Shown here piece after piece: positions 54,825 through 62,609 of a DNA stretch of 64,000 nucleotides. The notes under the pieces were generated by a model. It was given only the letters and a program-made list of their open reading frames with translations. It made no database searches and was not told where the DNA came from. The first letter of the stretch is position 1, and each line of letters opens with the position of its first letter. This DNA comes from Caulobacter sp. SLTY (GTDB lineage Bacteria; Pseudomonadota; Alphaproteobacteria; Caulobacterales; Caulobacteraceae). Made by a program: the position numbers and the translations under genes. The DNA lies in NCBI RefSeq assembly GCF_009905535.1, contig NZ_JAAALA010000017.1, positions 30,776-94,775 on the forward strand, in the 5' to 3' direction.

Positions 54825-56393
54825 ATGCCCTCCACGCACCTCCTCCCCATCATCGCCCACGCCCGCGCCGGCGCCCTGGATCACGCCCTGCGCCTGTTCC
54901 ACGACGCCGGCCTGGACACCCTCGATGACGACCCCGCCGTGCTGTCCCTCAAGGGTCGCCTGCTGAAGGACCAGGCGCGGCGGGCGACGGGGGAGGCCCG
55001 CCGCGCCCTCTACGCTCGTTCGGCGGAGGCCTATGGGGCCGCCGGGGCGATCAACTGGGCGACCTATCCGCTGATCAACGCCGCCAGCCTGTCATTGCTG
55101 GCGGGGGAGTCGGAGCGGGCGGGGGCGTTGGCGGAGAAGGTGCTGGCGCGGCTCGACAGGGGCGATGAGGAGCCTGACACCCCCTATTGGCGCGAGGCCA
55201 CCCGGGCGGAGGCGGAGCTGCTGCTGGGACGGGTTCACGAGGCCTGGCTGACCCTGCAGGACGCTATCGCCCTGGCGCCGAAAGCCTGGGAGGACCACGC
55301 CGCCACCCTGCGCCAGTTCGCCCTCATTCTTGAAGAACAGGGCGGAGACGCCGATTGGCTGGAGCCCATGCGCCCGCCCCGCGCCCTCTATTTCGCCGGC
55401 CAGATGGGCGTCGATCCCGCCGACGCCGAGTTGCCCCGCCAGATCGCCGAAACCCTGGAGGCCGAGCGGGTCGGGTTCGGCTTCGGCGCCCTGGCGGCGG
55501 GGGCGGATATCGTGGTGGCCGAGGCCCTGCTGTCCCGCGGCGCCGAACTGCACCTGGTGCTGCCAGGCGGGCGCGAGGCTTTCCGAGCTGGAAGCGTGGC
55601 GCCGACGGGCGGGGGCTGGCCGGAGCGGTTCGACGCCGTACTCGACCGGGCCGACACGGTCAGCGTGGTCGGCGAGGACCGGCTCGACCGGCTGAGCGTC
55701 AGGCTGGCCGCCCGCGTGGCCATGGGCCGGGCGGCGATGCAGGCGCGCCTGCTGTCGACCGAAGCGATCCAGCTCGTCGTCCCCGACGAGGCGGAGGCGG
55801 CGGAAGCCGGCGGCAGCGGCTGGGCGCGCGCGGTCTGGCGCGCGGCCGGCCGACGCACGATCAGCCACCCCGCCGGACGGGTGCGAGACCCAGAGGCATC
55901 GGATCGCCTGGCGGCGCCCATGGGTCAGCCGTTGGCGATCATCGCCCTGGACGCTGGGCCAGCCGAGGACATGGCCGACCGGCTGCCGGCGCTTTGGGCA
56001 GGCCTGGACGCGGCGGGGATCACGAGCGACATCCCGCCCGTCTGGACCGGGTCGGCGCTGCTCCTGGGGTTCGAGACCTGCCGGGCGGCGGCGCGGGCCG
56101 CGCGCGCGGCGGCGGGATCCATGGGCGAATGCCGCATCGCCGGCGATGTCGGCGAGATTCGCGAAACGCCCGCGCCCGGCGGACCGGCCCTGCGCACAGG
56201 AGCCCCGATCAAGACTGCCGCGCGGCTGCTGGCCTCCGTGCCCTCTGGCGCGGCGCTGGTCAGCGACCGGTTCGCGGCGGTCCTGGCCTCGGAAACCGAT
56301 GACCCGCTCTGCCCCTGCGAGCCGATCGGCGAACTGCCCAGCCGCCATCCCGGCGGGCCGGATACCCCCGTATTCAGCCTGGATGTCTCCTAA
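54825..56393 (+). CDS. TPR-SLOG-cyclase-homology protein
   Basis: The 522-residue protein has three parts. Residues 1-180 are TPR-like helices. Residues 186-320 look like a SLOG Rossmann domain, with ALYFAGQMGVDPADAELP and GFGALAAGADIVVAEALL followed by RGAELHLVLPGG. Residues 368-522 resemble the back half of a class III cyclase domain (GSALLLGFETCRAAARAARA; GAPIKTAARLLASVPSGAAL), but metal-site residues look degraded. SLOG domains bind nucleotide-type ligands. It lies 12 bp after the TIR pair but has host-like high G+C. Stops overlap with the convergent Crp gene by 4 bases. Confidence 0.78.
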   Translation: MPSTHLLPIIAHARAGALDHALRLFHDAGLDTLDDDPAVLSLKGRLLKDQARRATGEARRALYARSAEAYGAAGAINWATYPLINAASLSLLAGESERAGALAEKVLARLDRGDEEPDTPYWREATRAEAELLLGRVHEAWLTLQDAIALAPKAWEDHAATLRQFALILEEQGGDADWLEPMRPPRALYFAGQMGVDPADAELPRQIAETLEAERVGFGFGALAAGADIVVAEALLSRGAELHLVLPGGREAFRAGSVAPTGGGWPERFDAVLDRADTVSVVGEDRLDRLSVRLAARVAMGRAAMQARLLSTEAIQLVVPDEAEAAEAGGSGWARAVWRAAGRRTISHPAGRVRDPEASDRLAAPMGQPLAIIALDAGPAEDMADRLPALWAGLDAAGITSDIPPVWTGSALLLGFETCRAAARAARAAAGSMGECRIAGDVGEIRETPAPGGPALRTGAPIKTAARLLASVPSGAALVSDRFAAVLASETDDPLCPCEPIGELPSRHPGGPDTPVFSLDVS

Positions 56394-57061
56394 GCGAAGT
56401 CGCTACGCAGCAGCCGCGGCGAGATGATGATCAACGCCCGGCCCTCACGCCGAACAGCGCCCCGCCGCTCCAGCGCATTGATCGCCCGCGACACCGTCTC
56501 GCGGGCGATGCTCAGCTTGATCGCCAGGGCCGTGACGCCGGTGAACGGGTCAATGACCAGCCTGCGCTCCACCTCCACAGCCATCCGCAACAGCTCCGCC
56601 CGCACCCGGTCCGGCGCCGACAGGGTGATCCTGTCCGCCATCCGGCCGGTGGTCTCCCGCAGCTGGCGCAGCAGCAGCCGCGACACCGCCAGGCCGACCG
56701 CGGTATGGGTCTCGATCAGGGTCAGGAAATCGCCGCCCAGGAACAGGGCGGCCCGCAAGGTCTCGACCGCCTTGATCTCCGCCGCCTGCGGCCCCGCGTC
56801 CAGGTTGGCGATGGCGCCGAACAGGTCGCCGCCGGCATACTCCTGGAGCATCACCAGCTGTCCCTCGGACCCGTAGACCAGCGCCTGGGCCCGCCCAGCC
56901 ATGACCAGCCAGGTATCGCTGGGTCGATCACCGGCCCGCAGGATCACCGCCTGGGCGGCATAGACCCGCTCCGTCGCCCGCCGCGCAATGACCTCGGCCG
57001 TCTCCGCCGGGCAGGCGAAGACGCGCTGAACGAACCCGGTGAGATCCTGGTCTAGCCCCAT
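56390..57061 (-). CDS. Crp/Fnr-family transcriptional regulator
   Basis: The 223-residue regulator has an N-terminal cyclic-nucleotide-binding-like barrel (about residues 10-125, with GDRPSDTWLVMAGRAQALVY and EYAGGDLFGAIANLDA) and a C-terminal winged helix whose recognition part is LAIKLSIARETVSRAINALE. It lacks the N-terminal cysteine cluster of oxygen-sensing FNR. The ligand is unknown. It converges on the SLOG-cyclase-homology gene and ends just inside it, and marks the probable left limit of host DNA before the prophage. Confidence 0.93.
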   Translation of the reverse strand: MGLDQDLTGFVQRVFACPAETAEVIARRATERVYAAQAVILRAGDRPSDTWLVMAGRAQALVYGSEGQLVMLQEYAGGDLFGAIANLDAGPQAAEIKAVETLRAALFLGGDFLTLIETHTAVGLAVSRLLLRQLRETTGRMADRITLSAPDRVRAELLRMAVEVERRLVIDPFTGVTALAIKLSIARETVSRAINALERRGAVRREGRALIIISPRLLRSDFA

Positions 57062-57094
57062 GCCCGCACCATACAGGCAGAATCGCCTGGGCGC

Positions 57095-57355
57095 TCAACG
57101 CGTGCGCGAAACGGCCGGCGCCGAGACCTCGACGGCGGCGGCCCTTGGCCCCTCCGCCTCGCCACGCCAGCGCAACGGCTCCAGCCGGTACAGCTGCACC
57201 AACGACCAGGCGAGCAGCGCCAGCACCATGGCCGCCATGCCGCCCAGCACCCAGGACAGTTTTTCATTGATGCCGCGATATCGCTCCGCGCACAGCTGCT
57301 CATGGGCGGCGATCTGCAGATAGGCGCCGGCCACCGTCTGGCGTTCCCCGCTCAT
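57095..57355 (-). CDS. Phage XhlA-like small membrane protein
   Basis: An 86-residue protein with a short N-terminal helix (AYLQIAAHEQLCAERYRGIN), one transmembrane helix (LSWVLGGMAAMVLALLAWSLVQLY) and a charged tail. The layout is that of XhlA-like or accessory holin proteins. Its ATG overlaps the o-spanin stop in ATGA, so it is the last gene of the lysis cassette. It is also the leftmost phage gene, 33 bp from the Crp gene start. Confidence 0.72.
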   Translation of the reverse strand: MSGERQTVAGAYLQIAAHEQLCAERYRGINEKLSWVLGGMAAMVLALLAWSLVQLYRLEPLRWRGEAEGPRAAAVEVSAPAVSRTR

Positions 57356-57714
57356 CGGCCGCCCTCCCCCAGCAACCGTCGCCACCAGGAGGAGGTTGGG
57401 GCAAGCCGCGCCGCCGCCGCGCGCTCCTCTGCTTCGCAGCGGTCGAGAATCCAGATCACCGTCGCCTTGCGGTCGTTGGCGGTCTCCAACCTCCCGGTCT
57501 GGGCGTCGCCGAACGCCACCCACTGGCCGATGCTGTTGTCGGCCGGCGGGGGCGCCGGGGCGACCTCAGCGCGCAGCTGCGGGGGGATCCGCCCGGCGCA
57601 ATCCAGCGCAACGGGGATGGTCAAGGTACGCGGCCCGCCGGCACAGCCCGGCAAGACCAGCATCGCCAGCAGCGCCGGCGTCAGCGCCCGCATCGGGCGC
57701 GGAAAGAACCGCAT
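57352..57714 (-). CDS. Phage o-spanin-like lipoprotein (Rz1-like)
   Basis: A 120-residue lipoprotein with signal and lipobox (LTPALLAMLVLPGCAGG) and a mature part with a Pro-rich stretch (VAPAPPPADNS) and WVAFGDAQTGRLETAND. The first 149 bases overlap the upstream i-spanin-like gene in another frame, the classic Rz/Rz1 arrangement. Outer-membrane spanins join the inner-membrane partner to fuse membranes at the last step of lysis. The mature part is longer than lambda Rz1. Confidence 0.78.
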   Translation of the reverse strand: MRFFPRPMRALTPALLAMLVLPGCAGGPRTLTIPVALDCAGRIPPQLRAEVAPAPPPADNSIGQWVAFGDAQTGRLETANDRKATVIWILDRCEAEERAAAARLAPTSSWWRRLLGEGGR

Positions 57715-57985
57715 CGCGTGTCTCCTGTTCGAGGGCCGCCCGGCCCAGTTCCCGTTCGCCGTATTCGGCGGTCGCGTTCAACGCCGCGCCCGTGGCCGTC
57801 TCCCCGGCGCGAGAGACCTCGCCCGCCGCCCGCTGACGGGCCGCCTCGCGCCCGGCCCGCTCTTCGACGCCGGACCGCCAGCCGGCCAAGGCCAGCACTA
57901 GGCCCAGTCCGACCACCCCGACCAGCGCCAGCGGACCGGCAAACCGGCGCGCCAGCCCGGCCAGCCCCGCCCAGACGCCGGTCAC
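57566..57985 (-). CDS. Phage i-spanin-like membrane protein (Rz-like)
   Basis: A 139-residue protein with one N-terminal membrane helix (FAGPLALVGVVGLGLVLALAGW) and a charged, Ala-rich helical domain (EERAGREAARQRAAGEVSRAGE), as in inner-membrane spanins. Its GTG overlaps the endolysin stop as GTGA. The 3' third overlaps the lipoprotein gene out of frame. Assignment rests on position, topology and the overlap, not on sequence similarity. Confidence 0.75.
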   Translation of the reverse strand: MTGVWAGLAGLARRFAGPLALVGVVGLGLVLALAGWRSGVEERAGREAARQRAAGEVSRAGETATGAALNATAEYGERELGRAALEQETRDAVLSAPDAGADAGAAGDAGLAGLCRRAAYLDHPRCAGLRRADPPAAAR

Positions 57986-58359
57986 GCCACCACCTCCAGG
58001 TCCCGGTCGCCGCTGCGCCAGATCGCCTCCCGCACCTGTCGGGGCAGGATGATGCAGCCGCGGCTGGCCGTTCCGGGCGCCCGCACGCTGTCGCCATGAC
58101 ACCGAAACGCGCTCCGGCCCGTGGGACCATGCGCATCGTCGACCACCCCGTCCGCCGCCTCGAGCCGCAGGGTGCAGGGCCCGACCCGGGCGCTGTCGTA
58201 CCGGCCGGTGATGCGCCATCGGCCGCGCGGGATCGGCCCGACCCCGGCCAGCCCCTGCAGCGCCGGATTGTTCCGCCCACGGCCTTTTCCGCTGTACCCC
58301 GCAGAAACCAGGGCGCCGTCGCGATACAGCCGCCCCTCCGATTGATCCCAGGTCCACAT
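57982..58359 (-). CDS. Tlde1/DUF2778-type endolysin
   Basis: The 125-residue protein matches the Tlde1 (DUF2778) peptidoglycan-enzyme fold: GRNNPALQGLAGVGPIPRGR, then FRCHGDSVRAPGTASRGCII with catalytic-type His88 and Cys102. Tlde1 proteins were first known as type VI effectors with L,D-carboxypeptidase and exchange activity. Here, between a holin candidate and spanin-like genes, it is most likely the phage endolysin. There is no signal peptide, so export would depend on a holin. The ATG overlaps the upstream stop by one base. Confidence 0.85.
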   Translation of the reverse strand: MWTWDQSEGRLYRDGALVSAGYSGKGRGRNNPALQGLAGVGPIPRGRWRITGRYDSARVGPCTLRLEAADGVVDDAHGPTGRSAFRCHGDSVRAPGTASRGCIILPRQVREAIWRSGDRDLEVVA

Positions 58360-58622
58360 CAGCCGGCCTGCTCCTTTCCGCCGGCGGCGCCCGGCATGAT
58401 GTCCATGGTCTTGGCCCCGTGGATCAGCGCCCAGACGGCGCCGGCCAGCGTGAGGTAAAGCGCGCCGGCCTCCCCCAGGCTGACGCTCCCGGTCCGCCAC
58501 AGCTGCACCCAAGGCAGCGTCAGGCCGCTGAAGAACATCGGCACGGCGGCGATCCGCCCGGCATGCCAGGTCTCCCCATCCGGCCCTGTGAACAGGTCGA
58601 TGACGATCTTCGGGACCTTCAT
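58359..58622 (-). CDS. Putative phage holin
   Basis: An 87-residue protein with two hydrophobic segments (AAVPMFFSGLTLPWVQLW and AGALYLTLAGAVWALIHGAK), a short N-terminal soluble part (MKVPKIVIDLFTGPDGETW) and a basic-hydrophilic end GGKEQAG. It starts the lysis cassette and overlaps the endolysin start by one base. Size, topology and position fit a holin, but no family can be named. Confidence 0.72.
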   Translation of the reverse strand: MKVPKIVIDLFTGPDGETWHAGRIAAVPMFFSGLTLPWVQLWRTGSVSLGEAGALYLTLAGAVWALIHGAKTMDIMPGAAGGKEQAG

Positions 58623-58660
58623 CTTGACGCCCCCCTGCCGACCGGCGCATCGTTTTGGAG

Positions 58661-58825
58661 ATGCAGAGGTTGCTGATCCGACTGACCGCTTGGCTCCGCA
58701 AGGTGACTGAGCCGGACGCCGACAACGGCAAGGGTCCACTCATGCGCTGCCAAGACTGTCATAGAGCTCGGCATGACATCGGTCCCTTTGGAACCTGCCA
58801 GCCTTGTGATCTGAAGGCTTGGTAG
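58661..58825 (+). CDS. Small zinc-ribbon protein, possible phage moron
   Basis: A 54-residue plus-strand frame lies between the tailspike and lysis genes, opposite to both. It reads MQRLLIRLTAWLRKVTEPDA..., then CQDCHRARHDIGPFGTCQPC and stops after DLKAW. The CxxC-x12-CxxC pattern is that of a zinc ribbon. GGAG touches the ATG with no spacer, so initiation is uncertain. A minus-strand frame in the same 200 bp (58619-58888) has no such motif. Confidence 0.42.
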   Translation: MQRLLIRLTAWLRKVTEPDADNGKGPLMRCQDCHRARHDIGPFGTCQPCDLKAW

Positions 58826-58830
58826 GATCA

Positions 58831-61800
58831 TTAGGTTGTCGCCATGAGCATTCGCCGGGCGTCGTCGACTGCTGGGACGACCGGCCAAGCTCGAAGTGAG
58901 TGTTCCGGCCCGACACTATTCGCGACACAGTAAGACTTGATCCGAGCCGCTACTTCCGTTTGAGCCCAGGTAAAGTCGCCGTTCGCTGCGTCTTTGAACA
59001 CGGCCTTGGACCCGCGCGGATCGTCGCGGAGGTCCACAAAGAGGCTGTTAGCGTCATGGCCGGGGAAGCTTGCCAAGTACTCAGAAATAGTCGCTTTTGT
59101 GCCTTGGCCAAACTTCGTTGAGCTAATGGAACCCGGAGTACAGAATATGAAAACATTGTAGTCGGACTGCCACGTTAGTCCGCCCGCCTGTTCTGCAACC
59201 AAGATGCTTCCGCCAGTGCAAAGCGGCGTATCGACTAGGAATATGTTTCGATGAATGTTGGGATTTCCAAGCGGATCTCCGCCTGTGTTGATCAACTCGA
59301 TGCAGACCGCGCGATAGTCATTGGTCGGGTTGGCGTCGCCAACAACTGTCTGCTCGTTTGTCCCATAGAAGATGTTCCGGGTGACCTCGTCGCTGCCACT
59401 CACGCGTAGCAACCGCATTCCCCGGTCACCGATCGCTGCGCCGGAGATGTTGACGACTTGGCTGATGCACTGCTCGGTTAGGTCGCGGGATTGAAAGCGA
59501 CCGATGCAACGCGCCAAGCAGTGGTGAAAATGAGTGTAGTCGGCACCACTGTTGCCGTTAGTGATCTTGCCCTGATCGAAGCACCACATCTCCTCGACGT
59601 ACGCGACTTGGTCGGAATCCCTCGGATCGCCCAGCGACAAGGAGCCGGAGGCATCGCGCGAGTTGATGGTCCAGACGTACGATATTTCGCCCGCTGTGTA
59701 TTTTCCAGCGGCGGCATGACTGTAGATTGCCGAGTCGCAGTCATAGGCTATGCCGTTTGTCCACCGCCACGAGAAGCCGCTGGCCGTAGGCGAGACGTAG
59801 CAATTTCCTGCATTCGCTCCAGTATCAATTCCAGACTTCGCTCCACGATTGTAGAGAATGAAATTGCGAACCTCACCACCCTCGATGTGCAGCGTGTGCT
59901 TGTAGCCGTGGTAAGCAATTATACCGTCGAACACTGACTGATTGGAGCCGCATATTATTCCGAGGCCCCGCGCGCCCTGGCAGATCTCAATATTCTGTAC
60001 AGCAGCTTGTCGAGTGTTGCCCTGGATCCAGTCCAAGCAGCTACCGAGGTTCGTAGCTCGGTACCGGTAAGTCGGGCTGGCATTGGGGGCCAAGCCATCG
60101 CGAGTGTGAATGTAGAGGGTATAGGAACTAGTGCCAGGAGTGAACAGCCCAAGCGTTCGCCCCGCTTCCGCCTTGACTTTGTTAATGGCCACGGTCTGAT
60201 CAGCCGCAGGGACCGCACCGCTTAAGACGATGTTGACCGGCTCGTAAATGAACTGGCTTCCAAGGGGTTCATCGGCTTGCCGCGATAGTTCGATCTCGAC
60301 GACTGAGGCATAGTCGTAGTTCAGCTTGCCGGCTGATAGCAGATCTGTCGCGCAGGGAACGGTCGCTGAGTAGGTGTTGCTACCCTCACTGGCCCACGCG
60401 AGGCCAGTGACATCAATTGCTGAGTCAAGAATGGGCCATGGGTCGGACACCCGGCCCTCCTGGTAGTCTCTTACCCGCAACCCCTTTGTTGTGGAGCCAA
60501 TGATTGCGCTCAATGACTGGTTCCATCTGGAACCTCGCTTCAAGCCAATGACGCTCCCCGCGGCAACAGCTAAGCCCGCCGTGATGTTCTGCTTTGGAGC
60601 AAACAGTCCGCCAGTGGCACCGTCTAAGCCTGCAACACTGTCGAAAGCATAGGCGATACGCCCTTCATCAGCCACCCACATCCCCCGATCGCGTAGCCTC
60701 CAACGCGCCATCGGAGAAACATCATTCCACTCGATGACACGCCGGTTCTCGGGGACATTCGCCGTGCCTTCAAAACGCATTACCTGCGGAAAATGGGCAG
60801 CGTCGGCCGCGTAGACCTCGATGGGATAAACTGTGACTGCCGATGCCGATACGTTCTTGATCTCGATTTGAACGTAAGGACGCGGAAACGAGTTGTTCCA
60901 GGTCTGCCGATAGAAATCTGGATTAGGCTGCGTCGTAGTGTTGCCGGCGGCGATGCTGGTGCCGCCGAAATACACACGTATCTCAATCGCGCCTGTCGTT
61001 TCGGCTGTGGTCGGCACATAGGCATAGCGGTTACCGGCGATGTCGAACACGCCGGCCGACAGCTGAGGGCTTGTCCAAGTCGCGTTGGGCGGGAGGGTGT
61101 AGGTACCATTTGCGTTCTTGATCGCACCCCCCGCCAAAGTGCCCATGTACATGCGCAGCGCGTAAGGCTCTACGTATGGCCGGAGGCCCTGGCCAACCGC
61201 AGTGTCGTGCTGCGCCTGGCCGAAGAAGTAGCGGTGCGCCTTGCTTTGCCATGCCTCCAGCTGCCCGATCAGAGTGGCGACGGGCCCGATATCGACCCGG
61301 TAGACATTCAGCGCGGCACCGTTCGTCCCAGGCGTTGAGAAGTACTCGCCGATGTTGGTGTTAACACCGACAATGGCGGTCGCGCTGGCGCCGGTTAGGC
61401 CGCCAGAGGCGGCAAAACTGATCGTGGGTACGCTGGTGTAGCCTCTTCCCTTGGCGGTCAGGGTAATCGAGGTAACAGTGCCGCCAACGACTGTGAAACG
61501 ACCCGCCGCGCCAGTCCCGCCGCCGCCGGTGAAGGCCAAGTCAAATGTTCCGTTTGCACCGCCGAACCCGCCCACCAAGCTGACTGTGTTGATCACGCCA
61601 TTGCTCAAGCCGTCGGACGTGCTGGCATGGAGGTCACCGCCGCGCGCCGCCGCGATCAAGGCCAGCTTGGCATCGCCAGCCGTGTTGACGGCCACAACCT
61701 GTCCAGCACCGGCCGCGCTCGTCATGGCGATCTGATCGTCGCCTTCGTCCTCGACACGGCTGATCTGAACATCCCCGGCAGTGCCAACAACTTCCACCTG

Positions 61801-62319
61801 AGCCGCTCCAGCGGCCTCAACTGCGCCGACCTGCGTATCGCCGGCAGCCATCACCAGTTCCACGGCCTCCGACCCCACCGCCGCCGCCGCATCGGCCACG
61901 AACGTCTCATAGGTCTTGTCGTCGGGGGTCGGGGAGCCGACCGGCGCCTTGAAGGCCCGGCTGATGTCGCGGCGGGCGTCCTGGGCAATGAGGGTGAGCC
62001 GGTCGAGGGCCGCCTCGTGGGTTTCCGCCGGGAAGGCGTCCCCCGCCAGGTAGTCGGCGGCCTGGACCACCGTGGTCTCGGTCCAGAGAACCAGGGTTTC
62101 GCCGAGCGAAATCGGCGCCGCCGTGGTGACCGTCGCCCCGGCAGGCTCGCCGGCGTCGGCGACCGAGATGCCTTCGAGAGGCGTGCGGACGCCGTCCTCG
62201 GCGATCACGGCCGCCCTGAGGTCGCCTGCCTCCAGCACCCGGAAGGGAATGGGAAACGGCCCGCTGCCGCCGTCGCCGGCGTAGCTCACGGTGCGGGTGG
62301 ACATTGCGGAAACGGTCAT
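58831..62319 (-). CDS. Phage tailspike/tail fibre protein
   Basis: A 1162-residue adhesin. The N-terminus VSYAGDGGSGPFPIPFRVLE is the T7-like tail-fibre attachment type, followed by a helical coiled-coil-like stretch with repeated AAG(D/A) units (about 130-230), a Gly-rich module with GRGYTSVPTISFAASGG, and a long beta-rich region likely to be a right-handed beta-helix. AAGGGAG precedes the ATG at 62319; a TTG-initiated extension to 62433 lacks a ribosome site. From about 59,000 to 61,400 the DNA has much lower G+C than its ends. Confidence 0.87.
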   Translation of the reverse strand: MTVSAMSTRTVSYAGDGGSGPFPIPFRVLEAGDLRAAVIAEDGVRTPLEGISVADAGEPAGATVTTAAPISLGETLVLWTETTVVQAADYLAGDAFPAETHEAALDRLTLIAQDARRDISRAFKAPVGSPTPDDKTYETFVADAAAAVGSEAVELVMAAGDTQVGAVEAAGAAQVEVVGTAGDVQISRVEDEGDDQIAMTSAAGAGQVVAVNTAGDAKLALIAAARGGDLHASTSDGLSNGVINTVSLVGGFGGANGTFDLAFTGGGGTGAAGRFTVVGGTVTSITLTAKGRGYTSVPTISFAASGGLTGASATAIVGVNTNIGEYFSTPGTNGAALNVYRVDIGPVATLIGQLEAWQSKAHRYFFGQAQHDTAVGQGLRPYVEPYALRMYMGTLAGGAIKNANGTYTLPPNATWTSPQLSAGVFDIAGNRYAYVPTTAETTGAIEIRVYFGGTSIAAGNTTTQPNPDFYRQTWNNSFPRPYVQIEIKNVSASAVTVYPIEVYAADAAHFPQVMRFEGTANVPENRRVIEWNDVSPMARWRLRDRGMWVADEGRIAYAFDSVAGLDGATGGLFAPKQNITAGLAVAAGSVIGLKRGSRWNQSLSAIIGSTTKGLRVRDYQEGRVSDPWPILDSAIDVTGLAWASEGSNTYSATVPCATDLLSAGKLNYDYASVVEIELSRQADEPLGSQFIYEPVNIVLSGAVPAADQTVAINKVKAEAGRTLGLFTPGTSSYTLYIHTRDGLAPNASPTYRYRATNLGSCLDWIQGNTRQAAVQNIEICQGARGLGIICGSNQSVFDGIIAYHGYKHTLHIEGGEVRNFILYNRGAKSGIDTGANAGNCYVSPTASGFSWRWTNGIAYDCDSAIYSHAAAGKYTAGEISYVWTINSRDASGSLSLGDPRDSDQVAYVEEMWCFDQGKITNGNSGADYTHFHHCLARCIGRFQSRDLTEQCISQVVNISGAAIGDRGMRLLRVSGSDEVTRNIFYGTNEQTVVGDANPTNDYRAVCIELINTGGDPLGNPNIHRNIFLVDTPLCTGGSILVAEQAGGLTWQSDYNVFIFCTPGSISSTKFGQGTKATISEYLASFPGHDANSLFVDLRDDPRGSKAVFKDAANGDFTWAQTEVAARIKSYCVANSVGPEHSLRAWPVVPAVDDARRMLMATT

Positions 62320-62522
62320 GCGGCTCCCTTGACGCCACAGCCCGGCGAGCGGGCAGTCGGCGCATTTGCTTACGGCTGGCTGTTGGAGCGGCTTGTCCGT
62401 CGGCCAGCAGGCCGGCGGGTCCGTGGAGTTCAATCGTCGATTACGCCCGGCGATCGACTAGGGCGCGGGCTGGGCCGGGAACTCAGCGCCTCAACGGCGG
62501 CCAATGATCAAAACCCTGCCCG

Positions 62523-62551
62523 ATAATAGAACAATTCAAGAACATACGCAA
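62523..62551 (-). promoter_or_regulatory. Sigma-70-like promoter upstream of tailspike
   Basis: On the minus strand TTGCGT (62551-62546) and TATTAT (62528-62523) are separated by exactly 17 bp. Initiation near 62515 would give a leader of about 195 nt before the tailspike ATG. The surrounding A+T-rich patch stands out. The gap 62320-62609 contains nothing else I can support. Confidence 0.55.
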
Positions 62552-62609
62552 TCGACTGATGGCCTTCTCTGACCTTTGCGCGTCGGCGGGAGCCTGCCGG
62601 CTGGCAGCC

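Noticed and set aside
52606..56393. Calling the TIR-SLOG region a Thoeris system
   Set aside because: Thoeris ThsB is a soluble small TIR protein and ThsA is SIR2 or Macro-TM-SLOG. Here the TIR protein is a TM-TPR fusion and the SLOG protein has TPR and cyclase-homology parts, so only an analogy is justified.
57062..57094. Prophage attachment site between the Crp gene and the first phage gene
   Set aside because: No tRNA end or repeated core can be seen, and the other prophage end is outside the window.
58619..58888. Minus-strand frame of 89 codons in the spike-lysis gap
   Set aside because: It has no ribosome site, no recognisable motif and overlaps the tailspike end; the plus-strand zinc-ribbon frame is the better candidate.
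62320..62433. N-terminal extension of the tailspike with a Cys-rich KCADCPLAGLW segment
   Set aside because: It would need a TTG start without a ribosome site; AAGGGAG before the ATG at 62319 is a better signal.
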